Source: Candidatus Altimarinota bacterium (GTDB taxonomy: Bacteria; Patescibacteriota; Gracilibacteria; BD1-5; UBA6164). From it: DNA of 64,000 bases. This document shows, piece by piece, positions 22,293-33,424 of this stretch. Below the pieces are notes generated by a model that saw only the letters and a program-made list of their open reading frames with translations, was not told where the DNA came from and did no database searches. The DNA is taken from NCBI GenBank assembly GCA_028689115.1, contig JAQTWV010000001.1:659539-723538 (forward strand), read 5' to 3'. Both the position numbers and the translations under genes were made by a program. Within the stretch, counting starts at the first letter, position 1; each line of letters begins with the position of its first letter.

Positions 22293-24002
22293 ATGCCAAA
22301 TGCAATAATATATTGTAGAGTATCTACTAATAAACAAGAAAAAAATTGAGACAGCCTAGAAAATCAAGAAAGAGCTTGTAGAAACTATTGTAAGAATAAT
22401 TCTATAAATGTATTGTGAGTTTTCAAAGAAGCTTTTACATGAAAAGATCAGAATAGACCAATACTTAATGAGTCGATTCTAAATGCAATAGAAAATAAAG
22501 TAGATTATTATATTGTATTTGACATAGATAGATTATCAAGAGAATGATTTTCAGTATATTCAGATATTAAAAATCACTTACAAGCTAATTGAATAACTCT
22601 AAAAGATAGTAAAAATATTATATGAGATAGTAATCTTGTAGTTACAAATGATAAAGTTGATATGAGTAAATATAAATGGAATAGAGAAAATAGAAGTGAA
22701 ATGGCAGAAATGGTATATTCAGCTCAAGCAAAGATAGAGTGAGATAAAATTATTCAAAGAACAATTCCAAGAGAAATAGAACTAGAACAACAATGATATC
22801 AAGTAAGATGACCTAATTATTGATATACTAATAAGAAAATAAAAACATCAAATTGAAAAGCATCAATACAAATTAAAAATTGAACTGAATGAGATTGGGT
22901 TATATATATGTTTGAATCTAGAGCAAAATGATTATTAAGTGATAAAGAAATAGTAGAACAAGTTAATCTTAAGTGATGTATAAAAAGAAGAGTTAACAAA
23001 CCTATGGATATAAAATATATGCAAGAGCTAATTAAGAAACCTATATATGCTGGTATTAATACATCAAAATGGACTTGAAACACCCCCATTAAAACAGCTT
23101 ATGAATGACTTGTAAGTATTGATACTTGGAATAAAGCAAATAAAGGTAAGATACAAATAATTGAAATAGACAATACAAATGTAAATATTTTATATAAAAA
23201 CGATAAAAGTAAAATAGAGGATACAATAGAAGTGAAAGAAAAGAGAAAAGATTATAACAGTGAATATCCATATTCAAAAGTATTAATGTGCCCAGAATGT
23301 AAATGAACACTAACATGAAATAATGCTAAATCTAGAAGTGGTACAATACATCATTACTATCAATGTACATGAAAAAAAGGAGTTAAACATAAAAACTACT
23401 CTTTAAAACAAAAAGAAGTAAATGATTCCATTATGAGTATATTCACTTCAATTAATATAAACAATGACATATTAAAACTATTTGAAGATATTTCAGAAGA
23501 AGTATATATAGATAGAAAAGATGAATTGATAAATAATAAAGAATTATATTCAGAAAGAATTAAATGATTAAAAAAATTAAAAGAAGCTAAGCTACAAAAA
23601 TTAGATAATGTAATAAACTTCCCTATACTACTTGAATCATTAAACAATGAATTAGAAGATATACAGAATCAAATAATAGATTTAGAACATAAGCTTAATA
23701 ATATCAAAGAGGACATAAATATAGGCACATTTAAATCATACTCTATAAACCTTATCAAACACATAGATAAAATAGTACAACAAAAGGAAAAACCAGATAT
23801 GATAAGCCTTGCATTTGAGATAATGTTTAACGAAAGAATAGTGTTTGAAAAATTAGATTATCAAACCACAAACAATAAAGGTTTATTATGAATACAAAGC
23901 CAACAAAAAAACCCATCCGAGGATGAGTTTTCTTTAAATACTGTATGGCAGTCCCACTTGGAATCGAACCAAGCACGCAGGATTTGGAGTCCTGCATTAT
24001 AA
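22293..24002 (+). CDS. Large serine recombinase (integrase)
   Basis: 569 residues as an open frame. Resolvase domain AIIYCRVSTNKQEKNGD (catalytic Ser about residue 10), DIDRLSREGFSVYSDI, then the recombinase domain, a zinc ribbon CPECKGTLTG ... YYQC (about 330-355), and a long coiled coil (about 410-490). It integrates or excises DNA at short core sites. The frame runs on through a terminator and the whole antisense tRNA-Trp, ending with TAA at 24000. The last 20 or so residues are thus translated tRNA complement and probably replaced the original C-terminus on integration. Confidence 0.92.
23906..23934 (-). terminator. Intrinsic terminator of tRNA-Trp
   Basis: On the minus strand a stem aaaactcatcc / ggatgggtttt followed by T. 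It lies 12 bases after the tRNA, inside the end of the recombinase frame. Confidence 0.8.
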
Positions 24003-24020
24003 CCGCTTAACTATGGGACT
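23946..24020 (-). tRNA. tRNA-Trp(CCA)
   Basis: 75 bases with encoded CCA. Acceptor AGUCCCA/UGGGACU, discriminator G, anticodon stem around loop CUCCAAA giving anticodon CCA, and a T-arm with UUCGAUU. This anticodon reads UGG only, which agrees with UGA being taken by another tRNA. It is likely the insertion target of the mobile element. Confidence 0.95.
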
Positions 24021-24051
24021 ATATAAATCTCTCTTGAGAGATTTATATGTA

Positions 24052-24837
24052 TTATATACTGAATCTGTAAAAAGATGTAATTGCTTTTTCACCAATAAAG
24101 TTTTTAACTTTTACATTTGGATCCATAACAAAATCTTGTTCTAATAAAGAAACTTCAGATTTAAATTTTCCCATTTTACCATCAATAATTTTAAGTAAAA
24201 CTTCGTCTGGTTTACCAGCCATTTTTGGATCATTTTTCATGATTTCTAATTGAATAGATTTTTCTTTTTCAACTACTTCATCACTTATATCATCAGCACT
24301 TAAAAATTCTGGGTTTGTAGCAGTAACATGCATAGCAACTTGTTTTGCTTTTTCAGCATCAGTTCATTCATTTGCAATAATTAATGCAGCAAGTTTTCCA
24401 TTTGAGTGAACATAAGCAGCAGCAACACCACCTTCATAAATAGCATAATTAGAAACTTGTAAGTTTTCACCCATTTCTAATGCATAGTTTGTATTTATGT
24501 ATTCTTGTGCAGCAGCTTTTGAATCAGCTCCATTAGCTTTTAAGAAAGATGCAACATCATCTAACATAGTTTTAAATCTATCAGAATTTGCTAAGAAATC
24601 AGTTTCACAAGAAACAGATATTACATAAGCTTTTCCACCTTCTGTAAGTATTCTTAATCCACCTTCAAAAGTTTCTCTATCAGCTTTTTTAGCAGCTTTA
24701 GCTAAACCTTTTTTTCTTAATTCTTCTATAGCTAAATCTATATCACCATTTGTTTCTTCTAATGCTTTTTTACATTCCATCATACTGATTCATGTAATTT
24801 CTCTTAATTCTTTTATTTGAGCAGCTGTAATTGCCAT
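24052..24837 (-). CDS. tsf: Elongation factor Ts
   Basis: 261 residues. Nucleotide-exchange factor for EF-Tu. The N-terminal UBA domain with ITAAQIKELREITG and MMECKKALEETNGDI is diagnostic, followed by SCETDFLANSDRF and the C-terminal core AMHVTATNPEFL. Contains only a few TGA codons, far fewer than the island genes, so in the standard code it appears as two ORFs. It follows rpsB on the same strand, with one small membrane protein gene between. Confidence 0.96.
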
Positions 24838-24870
24838 AATCAAAATAATATTAAAATATAAACTTCTTAT

Positions 24871-25170
24871 CTATTTAGATTTATTAAAAAAATCGTCAAT
24901 AAATTTTATTTGAACTTCTTCTCCTATGTAAGTTTTATATCACAAGAAAATAGAAACTCAAATATATAAAAATCATAGTAATCATTTAAACAACCAAGAT
25001 ACAAGTATCAATAAAATAATGTATATTCCAAATATAACCATACCATATCTTATGTGTTTTTCTAGGATTGCTGATTTATTTTTTTCTATATAGTATAAAA
25101 TAAATGCAACAAAAGGAACGTAACACAAAGCGTATTTTAGGTTTTCATTAGTTTGTTTATTTTCTTCCAT
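24871..25170 (-). CDS. Small membrane protein between rpsB and tsf
   Basis: 99 residues. Three hydrophobic segments (about 14-30, 42-58, 60-78) and an acidic tail (GEEVQIKFIDDFFNKSK). Resembles short DUF4870-type membrane proteins, but this is weak. The second half contains four TGA codons and would be lost in the standard code. Its place in the rps-tsf operon is unusual. Confidence 0.6.
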
Positions 25171-25231
25171 AATATATATTTTTAAGAATAAGGAATAATT
25201 AAATCCTTAATTATTCCTTTAAAAAATCAAA

Positions 25232-26062
25232 TTATTCTTGAGTAGTTGTTTCAGTAGTAGCTTCAGCTTCTACTTTTTTTGGAGCTCTTTTAGCTGGAGC
25301 TTTTTTTTCACCACTTACTTTAGTATCATCAATTTTTTTAACTCTTGCTTGCGCAGTAGTAGTTGGAGTTGATGTTGAAGCATCTCTAGCTTTACCAGAT
25401 AAAGCTTCTTTTAAAGCAGCAGCAATATAATCTATAGATTTTACAGAGTTAGTATTTGCAGGAATACAGTTAGATACAACAGTATCATCACCATTTGTAT
25501 TTAAAACTGCATAAGCTGTTATTTTTAAAGTATTTGCTTCTCTAATAGCTTGTTCTTCGAAAATACCATCAATTACAAAAACTGCATCTGGCATTTTTTT
25601 CATTTCTTTTACTCAAGCATATGCTTTGTTTAATTTATCTAATTCAAGCATTTTTGATGCTTTTTCTTTTTTAGATAAACTATCAAATGCACCACTTTGT
25701 AAATCTTTATCTAATTGCATATAAGTTGCAATTCTTCTTTTGATTGTTTTAAAATTTGTTAATAAACCTGGTACCCATTTTTCTGAAACGTAAAAGTGTC
25801 CAGTTTCTGAAGCCATTTTAGCAATTGCATCTCTAGCTTGTAATTTAGTAGCAACAAAAAGAATTTTTTTACCACTTGTATGTAATTCTTTTAATTCAGC
25901 TTTAACTTCTTCTATTTTTGCAGCAGTTTTAGTTAAATTAATTACGTGAATACCGTTTACTGATCCATAAATATAACTTTTCATTTTTGGATTCCAGTAA
26001 TTTGCTTTATTACCAATGTGTAATAAATTATCAAACATTGTATTTAAAATTGTTTTTTCCAT
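25232..26062 (-). CDS. rpsB: 30S ribosomal protein S2
   Basis: 276 residues. HIGNKANYWNPKMKSYIYGS, INLTKTAAKIEE, SEKWVPGLLTNFKTI and MPDAVFVIDGIFEEQAIREA are the conserved S2 blocks; S2 binds the 16S rRNA near the neck of the small subunit. A C-terminal lysine/alanine/threonine-rich extension (about 60 residues) is longer than in E. coli. A single TGA codon (AYAGVKEM) splits it in the standard code. Confidence 0.97.
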
Positions 26063-26186
26063 TTTTACCTTTTTTTAGTTATTAAATCAAGACTGATTCA
26101 CTCAATAAGTGAACAGGTGTCTTTAAATAAATATCTTTGTGTAGAAAATATCTACCTCCCAAAAATATTTTAAATTATATTTTAAA

Positions 26187-27341
26187 TTATTCAGCTTTAG
26201 CTTCTTCTTCTTTAACTTCAGTAGTAGCTTCAACTTTAGGCATATCAGCAGGAGCTTCTTGTAAAGCTTTTAATGATAAACCAATTCTTTTTTTCTCAGG
26301 TTCGAAGTTGATAATTTTAGCAGTTACTTCTTCACCAACTTTAATATGATCTCTAATATCTTTTACAACACCATGAGAAATTTCAGATAAGTGAATTAAA
26401 CCTTGTATTCCACCTTCAAGATCCATAAACGCACCAAATTTAGAAATTCTAGATATAGGAGCAGTAATTGAATCATTAAGTTTGAATTTTTTAGCAAGAA
26501 CATCCCATGGATTTTCTTTTAATCTTTTAATAGATAATGAAATTTTTTCACTATCAAGTCCTATAACTTTTACTTTTACTTTCATTCAAACTTTAGCAAA
26601 TTTTGATGGATCAGTAACATGTCCCCAATCGATTTCAGAAACGTGAACTAAACCTTCTAAACCTTCAAAAGTAACGAATAAACCATATGATAATATACCT
26701 GATACAGTACCTTCAACAATATCACCTTCTTTTAAGTTTTTTAATGCTTCACCTCTATTTTCTTCAATAGCAGCTTTTTCAGAGAAGATAATTTTTTTAC
26801 CAGCTTCATCTACATTTATAACTCTAACTTTAAAAGGAACACCTACTAATCAATTTAAGTGAGCAAGAATTTTTTCAGGATCAGCTCATTCAACTCTAGG
26901 ATAATGTAGAGGAGTTAATTGTGAAACAGGTATAAACCCTTTTAAACCATCAATATCAACTAGTAAACCTCATTTATTAGCTTCAGTTGGTCTAACAGTA
27001 ATAATCTCACTTGATTCATTATATTTAGTAAGATTTGAAAGATTTTTGATTTGATTAGCTCTTTTTAATGAAAGAATTAATAAACCTCTTTCTACTGAAT
27101 CACCTAAAACCATAATTTCGATTTCTTGATTTGCTTGTAGATCATTTAAATCAATAGTGTTACCTACTTCTTTAGCAACTACTAATCAAGTAAATTGATT
27201 ATTAACGTTTACTAAAATATTTTTCTTTTCAATTTTAATAATAGTACCAGAAATAACTTCTCCTTGTTTTGGATATTTAATCTCAGGAGATGCAGCAAAT
27301 AACTCTTCAAATAGAGTTAAGTCTTGTTTTTTTGCAACCAT
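26187..27341 (-). CDS. rpsA: 30S ribosomal protein S1
   Basis: 384 residues with four S1 (OB-fold) repeats: about 20-85, 105-170, 190-260 and 275-345, the last two well conserved (LEGLVHVSEIDWG, IQGLIHLSEISHG). The C-terminal tail is acidic. Shorter than the six-repeat S1 of E. coli, as in many small genomes. It brings mRNA to the 30S subunit, which may matter here because Shine-Dalgarno sequences are mostly missing. Contains about five TGA glycines. Confidence 0.93.
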
Positions 27342-27519
27342 GGCAAATATAAGTTAAAAAAATAAAATAATACTATCTTTAAGTCAAGATAGTTATTTGT
27401 TTTTAAATAATTCTTAATTTTTTAAGGCTTTAATAAAGAAATAATTAAAAATCTATGTAGTAAAAAGCAAGTGTTAGGACTTATAAACTTTCTACTTAAA
27501 AACTTTTAATTTTCAATAA

Positions 27520-27597
27520 TGGGGTGCTCGAAGGGGTTCGAACCCTCGACCTCCAGAGTCACAATCTGGCATTCTAACCAACTGAACTACGAGCACC
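27520..27597 (-). tRNA. tRNA-His(GUG)
   Basis: Loop UUGUGAC gives anticodon GUG. The extra 5' G pairs with C73, the hallmark of tRNA-His, and CCA is encoded. The T-arm GGUUCGAACCCC is standard. Confidence 0.96.
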
Positions 27598-27728
27598 ATA
27601 GTCTGTGCTTTTAAAAAAAGCCCGGTTATTATATTAAAAAAGCGTCAATTGTCAAAACAAAATTAGCTCTTTTTTTGGCTTTTTTTAGAAAAAAATATTA
27701 ATATAAGTATATATAATTAAAAACACAT

Positions 27729-28430
27729 ATGAAAAAAAATAAAAATGATGAATTTATATCAATTGTAGGTCACGAACTTAGAACTCCTCTAACATCAATT
27801 AGATGATATATCTCAATGATTTTAGAATGAGATATGTGAGAAATAAGTGATGAGGCTAGAAAAGCATTAAATCATTGTTATGATAGTTCAGTTAGACTAG
27901 TTAATCTTGTAAATGATGTACTTGCATTATCCAAAATAGAATCAGGTAAAATGGAATATTATATGAAAGATATACAAATAACTGAATTATTAAAACTAGT
28001 TTACAATGATGTATTTCTGGAAGTAGAAAGCAAAAAAGTAGATTTTGAAATACAAATTGATAAACATTTAAAAGAAAAAAAGATAAATATAGATACTGAC
28101 AAAATAAGACAAGTATTTATAAATCTGATAAACAATGCCGTTAAATTTACTGATATTTGATGAAAAATAATATTAAAAGTTTCAAAAATAAAAAATAATG
28201 TTAAATTTGAGATAATTGATAATGGTATTTGAATACCTAAAGATAAGATAGATACTATATTTGAAAAATTTTCACAAATAGAATCAAGTCTCCAAAGAAC
28301 AAATACAACTTGATTATGAATTGGTCTAGCACTTTGCAAAAATTTTATAAAAGATTTTGGTAGTGAAATAAAAGTAAAATCCGAATTTGGGAAATGAAGT
28401 AATTTTAGCTTCGAATTAAATTTAATTTAA
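27729..28430 (+). CDS. Soluble sensor histidine kinase
   Basis: 233 residues, only HisKA and HATPase_c. H-box SIVGHELRTPLTSI (His about residue 16), N-box LINNAVKFTD (about 135), G1 DNGIGIP (about 164), F-box FEKFSQIESS and G2 TGLGIGLALCKNF. No membrane or input domain, so it must sense through a partner or complex. It is followed 12 bases later by its likely response regulator. Glycines of G1 and G2 include TGA codons. Confidence 0.93.
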
Positions 28431-28442
28431 TAATAAACAAAT

Positions 28443-28919
28443 ATGAAAAAAGTATTAATAATAGAAGATGACAAAGTTTTAAGTGAAATGTATGCCATAA
28501 AACTTAGAAAAGAAGGTTATGAAGTTAAAGAATCAATAAACTGATTAGAAGGTTTAACTTGTATGTGAGAATTTAATCCAGACGTAGTTTTACTAGATAT
28601 TATGATGCCAACTATGAATTGATTTGAAACTCTAGAAGCAATCAAACATCAAACATCATCTCATAGTAAGATAATAATTTTTACAAACATAGTTGATAAA
28701 GATAAAATAGATCTGGCTATGAAATCCGGAGCTGATGATTATCTAATAAAAGCAAACACAAATCCTAGTGATGTAATTGAAAAGATAAATATCTTATTAA
28801 AGAAAAAAGATGTGATTAATGAGCCTGTTTATATAAAACCAGGATTAAATACATTTAAAATGAAAAATCCACTAAATCCTGACGAAGATATAGAAATAAG
28901 TATAAATATAAAAATATAA
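28443..28919 (+). CDS. Response regulator, receiver-only type
   Basis: 158 residues. Receiver domain: LIIEDDKVLSEMY (acidic pair), VLLDIMMPTMN (phospho-Asp about residue 53), IIIFTNI (Thr) and DDYLIKA (Lys). The short C-terminal extension (about 125-158) has no DNA-binding motif. It probably works by protein contact, paired with the upstream kinase; the target could be the pilus system encoded nearby, but that is only a guess. Confidence 0.92.
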
Positions 28920-28948
28920 AAAATAAACTAATTAAAATATCTAAAATA

Positions 28949-28980
28949 AAAACTCACTAAAAATAGTGAGTTTTTATTTT
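28949..28980 (+). terminator. Intrinsic terminator of two-component operon
   Basis: Stem aaaactcacta / tagtgagtttt with a T-run. Confidence 0.85.
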
Positions 28981-29010
28981 TACAAGAAAATGACTTAATT
29001 GATTTTATTA

Positions 29011-30315
29011 TTATTTTATACAAACTACAAATCAACCATAAGTATCTTTTCATGTAGCATCATAATAATTTATATTAGCATTTGAAGATACTAATTGAAT
29101 AAATCCTGAATGTAATGAACTTGTAGGATTTTGAGTTGAAGTATGTAAGTAAATATAACTTCATCTCCAATAAAAATTTCAATCCGGATGGTAATATCAT
29201 CAAAGTTGTGAAATAATTCATTGGATTTTATTTCATGTCCATCAAGTAGCAACTCATAGCCCTTTTAAATTATTCCATTCAGTAGCTGATGGAAGATGCC
29301 AACTTGATCATAATTTTCAACAAACTGATTTTGTCATATCTTCACTTTGAGAACAATTACTTGAGTTACAACTTGCAGGAAATCACATAGCTTCAGCCCA
29401 TGTATATATAGCTCAATCAGAGTTACATAAATTCAAATCATTATTATAACAAATTTTTTCTATAATTGAATCATTTGAAGGCTTTAAAGGATAATTAATC
29501 TTATCTCCATGTTTCATTGTAGATGTCCAACATTTTCAATCAGATAATAAATAAGTATTGTAAGTATATCCATCAACTGATAATGTATCTCAACAAACAA
29601 ATGGAGAAATTTCACAACTAGCTCAAGTATATCAATTTATACATTCATAATAACATGGATTTGCATTATTTACATTTTGCCAAATTTGATTTTCACTTGT
29701 TGGTGTTCAAGTAGTAAAACTTGCATTTGTATAACTTGGTTGTGTATCACAACTATTTGCAACTACTGGTGTTCACTCAATTATCTCATATGGTAATTCT
29801 ACTCATTCATCAACTATAAAATTATCATTATTATTTTTTAAAATACTTGGACTATCTCCAGTTTTCATTAAATAATAATTTCACTTTACTACTGCTTGAT
29901 TTAATTCCTCATTTATTGTTGATATCTGACTGAATTTATATGCTCATGTTCATGTTCATCATACACCATATGATAATACATAATCTCAGTTTGTTATAGG
30001 ATCTTTAAAACTATTTCCATCTTCTTTCAACGCTAGAAAATTTGCCGTTCATTGGATTGAACTTCAGACTTGACTATTTATTGTTAATCATGAGTTTGTT
30101 TTTGTTGTATTTATTAAACTTGATAGACTTGTTCATTTTGAGATTTCTATTCATATCTTTTTCATGATATTGTTTATATCACTTACTCTTTTTCAGTCTC
30201 TTGCAGAAGTACTATATCATTGTAGGTTTATAAACGCTATTGTACCCAATATAGCTAGTATTGTAATTACTACTATTAGCTCTACTAGTGTAAATGCTTT
30301 GTTATTTTTTTTCAT
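29011..30315 (-). CDS. Prepilin-like protein with DUF1566/FSD-type C-terminal domain (copy 1)
   Basis: 434 residues. Type IV prepilin N-terminus KAFTLVELIVVITILAILG: short basic leader, then F-T-L-V-E with Glu at +5, and Ala rather than Gly at -1. Residues about 35-190 are a globular pilin domain. At about 205 comes a cysteine module (SCDTQPSYTNASF ... CYYECINGYTG), then a C-terminal domain with HLPSATEWNNL and GGFVVCIK of the DUF1566/FSD type. Probably a surface adhesin processed by the prepilin peptidase at 40.5 kb. Nearly identical N-terminus to the next gene. Confidence 0.8.
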
Positions 30316-30418
30316 ATTTTTTATAAAAAATAAATACTAATAGTTTAATTATTAGTATTTATTGGGATTTGCAAAGTATTTTTTAGTTTTTAGATTGACA
30401 GAAATATTTTTTATTTTT

Positions 30419-30551
30419 TTATTATCTCTAAATAATTTATTTTAATTTTATATTACCTAAAAATATTTTTAAATTCTATTAAATTTTTATTAATTTAAAT
30501 TCCCTATTTTTAATTTCATATCTTTTTTTGTATTTCAATCAAAATAGCTTA
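30419..30551 (-). pseudogene. Duplicated 3' end remnant of the DUF1704-like gene
   Basis: Nearly identical to the last codons (AILIEIQKKIGN) and downstream spacer of the gene at 32234-33370. The similarity stops at 30551, marking the junction of a duplication. It carries only about 12 codons and cannot be functional. Confidence 0.75.
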
Positions 30552-30568
30552 AAATAATCAAGTTCCAA

Positions 30569-31933
30569 TTAATTTATACTCAAAGCACAACGAAACCCAA
30601 TACCAGTACTAAGAGTAGTGTTAATATCACCTCCCAGAGATAAAGTAAAAATACCAGCATTTGCAGTAGAAGTTAAATGTCAACCACGAATAAAAATTCT
30701 ATTTGTATTTGTTGATGAGTATATTCTACCTACTCAATAATTTGCATTGTAATCTCATAGTGGTCAATAATTTAACCTTGAATAAAATGTAGGGGTTGTA
30801 TTTGTAAAAGTACATATATTATTACCATCATTTATATTATTCCAAGAATGCCAAACATTATCATTACATGCATTTCAATCTGATACTTCTCAAGTAGTTG
30901 AAGATATATTATTTGTACCATTTACATGTTCCCATACATTTCATGATAGATCCCAAATTTCACTTCCATTTGAAAGTATATGCATTCTTTTGTTTCTACC
31001 ACTTACTAAACAATTAGTTCAAGCAGTCTCTCAATCTAAAACTATATTTGATCAACAACTAGCTGAATCATTTAGGTTTACATTTCATCTATATAATCAT
31101 CATCAAGCTGAAACTAATGATCATACTACTCAATTAGCCCAATTTTGACTATTTTCTTCTATATCTCTTGCTATTGTCATCCATTCATTATTTGTAATTA
31201 AATGAAATCAAGCTCATAGATCGTTACATGCTGTTATTGCATTTGGTTGATTTATAGATACCCATGGAATTCAAGCAGATTGTGAAGTAGCTACTCATCA
31301 TACATTTTTCATTTCATATTTTGCTACACAAAAATCACTTGTACTAAAAGTAGAACTTCAAAGAACTAGGACATATCATGTAGGACATGATATGGAAAGT
31401 AAGCTATATGGTAGTTCTATTCATTCATTTGTTACAAAATTTCCTTTGTTATTTTTTATTAGGCTTGGACTATCTCAAGTTTGCATTAAATAATAATTTC
31501 ACTTTACTACTGATTGATTTAAATCTTCATTTACTGTTGATACTTGATTAAATTTATATGCTCACGTTCCACTTCATCATACTGAGTATGATAATACATA
31601 ATCTCATTTTGTTACTGGATCTTTAAATTTACTTCCGTCTTCTTTTAGTGTAGAAAAATTTGCTGTTCATTGAATTGAGCTTCAACTAATTCAATCTATT
31701 GTTAATCATGAATTTGTTTTTGTTGTAGTTATTAAACTTGATAGACTTGTTCATTTTGAACTTTCTATTCATATCTTTTTCATAATATTGTTTATATCAC
31801 TTACTCTTTTTCAGTCTCTTGCAGAAGTACTATATCATTGTAGGTTTATAAACGCTATTGTACCCAATATAGCTAGTATTGTAATTACTACTATTAGCTC
31901 TACTAGTGTAAATGCTTTGTTATTTTTTTTCAT
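30569..31933 (-). CDS. Prepilin-like protein with FGE-sulfatase-type C-terminal domain (copy 2)
   Basis: 454 residues. The first 60 residues match copy 1 almost exactly (prepilin signal KAFTLVELIVVIT), the pilin domain to about residue 190 is similar, then it switches to a formylglycine-generating-enzyme/SUMF-type domain: FCVAKYEMKN, GAGFHLITNNEWMTIARDIE, DLSGNVWEHV and a final GIGFRCALSIN. Such domains bind ligands when attached to pilins or diversity-generating targets; no template repeat or reverse transcriptase is seen here. Confidence 0.82.
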
Positions 31934-32036
31934 ATTTTTTATAAAAAATAAATACTAATAGTTTAATTATTAGTATTTATTTTGATTTGCAAAGTATTTT
32001 TTATTTTTAAGTTGACAAATTATTCAATATATTTTA

Positions 32037-32165
32037 ATCATTATCAAACAAATCTGTAACACTTACTTTTTCTTTTTTTAAATCTTTGTTAAGTTCAACA
32101 ATTAAATTATCATTTATATTTCATTGACTATTTTTTATTTTTTTATTATCTCTAAATAATTTATT
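32037..32165 (-). other. Short unassigned coding-like remnant
   Basis: An open stretch of about 42 codons without a start, ending in ELNKDLKKEKVSVTDLFDND and a stop. It lies in the spacer of duplication block B and is missing from block A. It looks like the tail of a decayed gene; no family recognised. Confidence 0.35.
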
Positions 32166-32233
32166 TTAATTTTATATTACCTAAAAATATTTTTAAATTC
32201 TATTAAATTTTTATTAATTTAAATTCCCTATTT

Positions 32234-33370
32234 TTAATTTCATATCTTTTTTTGTATTTCAATCAAAATAGCTTCATAATAACTTCTAGCATCAAAATTA
32301 TGACTTGTATCGTATAATTTAGACTTAATTGCTAACAATCAAATTCTTCAAGAAATAATTATATCATAATTATCACTTGATTTTTTTATAAGTTTCAAAA
32401 CTGCTTCATATCATTTTGTATAAACTAAATCCTTTAAAAAGAATTGATTTCATCATAAACTAGTAAAACGATGAAAACGATAATAGTAATGCAATGCTTT
32501 TTCACGAGAAAATCATTTTATTTTTAAAATTTTATAAATATGTTCTATTTTTTGTTTTTGACTATATTTCTTATGAATTAAAATATTGTAACAAGCATCA
32601 TAATAAGGGTTATATCTAATTCATGGAATCAATTTTTCTCCATAAAAATATTCATTATATAAAGCAATTCACTCTTCTAATTTCATATAATCTGAAAATC
32701 CATAATTTGTACCAAAATTTTTTATATTATTATATCTTCTAAAAAAGTGTGTTGTTTCATGAAAAAAAAGTGTAATTTATTCTCTAAGAGAATAAATTTT
32801 TTTATTTGGAATAACAAGAGTTCATGAAGAATGAGACATAAAGGCATAAGCACCAAACTTATATTTTAATCAATCAAGTATATTAGTAGAAAAATCAAGT
32901 AATTCAACTAATTGTTTTTTTGTTACAAATTGATTATTTTCTTCAACTGGTGTAATTTCAATATGTTTACTAATATCTTTTTTTGTTACTCAAAAAAACT
33001 TTTTATTATAATAATCATAATCAAATTCTGGATAAGAAATCTTGTATTTACTATCTATTTTATTTGCTTCAAAATCATATACATTTTTTAAAAAATCTAT
33101 TTTGTTATAAATATAATGAATTTCTTTTTTTAATATTTCATAATGAAATTCTCAAATTTTAATCTTATTTTTTTCTATTCTATCAAGTATTCTTTGTAAT
33201 TTTCCTTTTTGAGTATACAAGTTTCATAAATAAATATACCTATAATCTACTAAATCTGGTATTTTATGATATCAAAAAATAACTGGATTTTGTATAATAT
33301 TATTCTTCATAAGTGGCTTAAGTAAAGACACATTATTTCTTGAAATTTGTTTTAAATATTTTGTAAACAT
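32234..33370 (-). pseudogene. DUF1704-like zinc metallopeptidase, interrupted by TAA
   Basis: The open frame would give 378 residues but has an in-frame TAA at codon 198 (32777-32779). Immediately after it come the catalytic residues HETTHFFRRYNN, then MKLEEGIALYNE, the HExxH...EEG(L/I)A pattern of DUF1704/MATCAP-type peptidases. A single base change (for example TAA from AAA) would explain it. No start codon is well placed after the stop, so the active-site half is probably not made. A sequencing error is possible; the rest of the frame is intact. Confidence 0.75.
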
Positions 33371-33424
33371 ATAGTTTTATAAATAGTATTGTATTTAATA
33401 TACAAAAAATAGTAGACATGTCTA

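Noticed and set aside
23940-24002. Last 20 residues of the recombinase as a real conserved domain
   Set aside because: They are the antisense translation of the tRNA-Trp gene.
30569-31933. FGE-type pilin as a target of a diversity-generating retroelement
   Set aside because: No reverse transcriptase or template repeat is present in the window.
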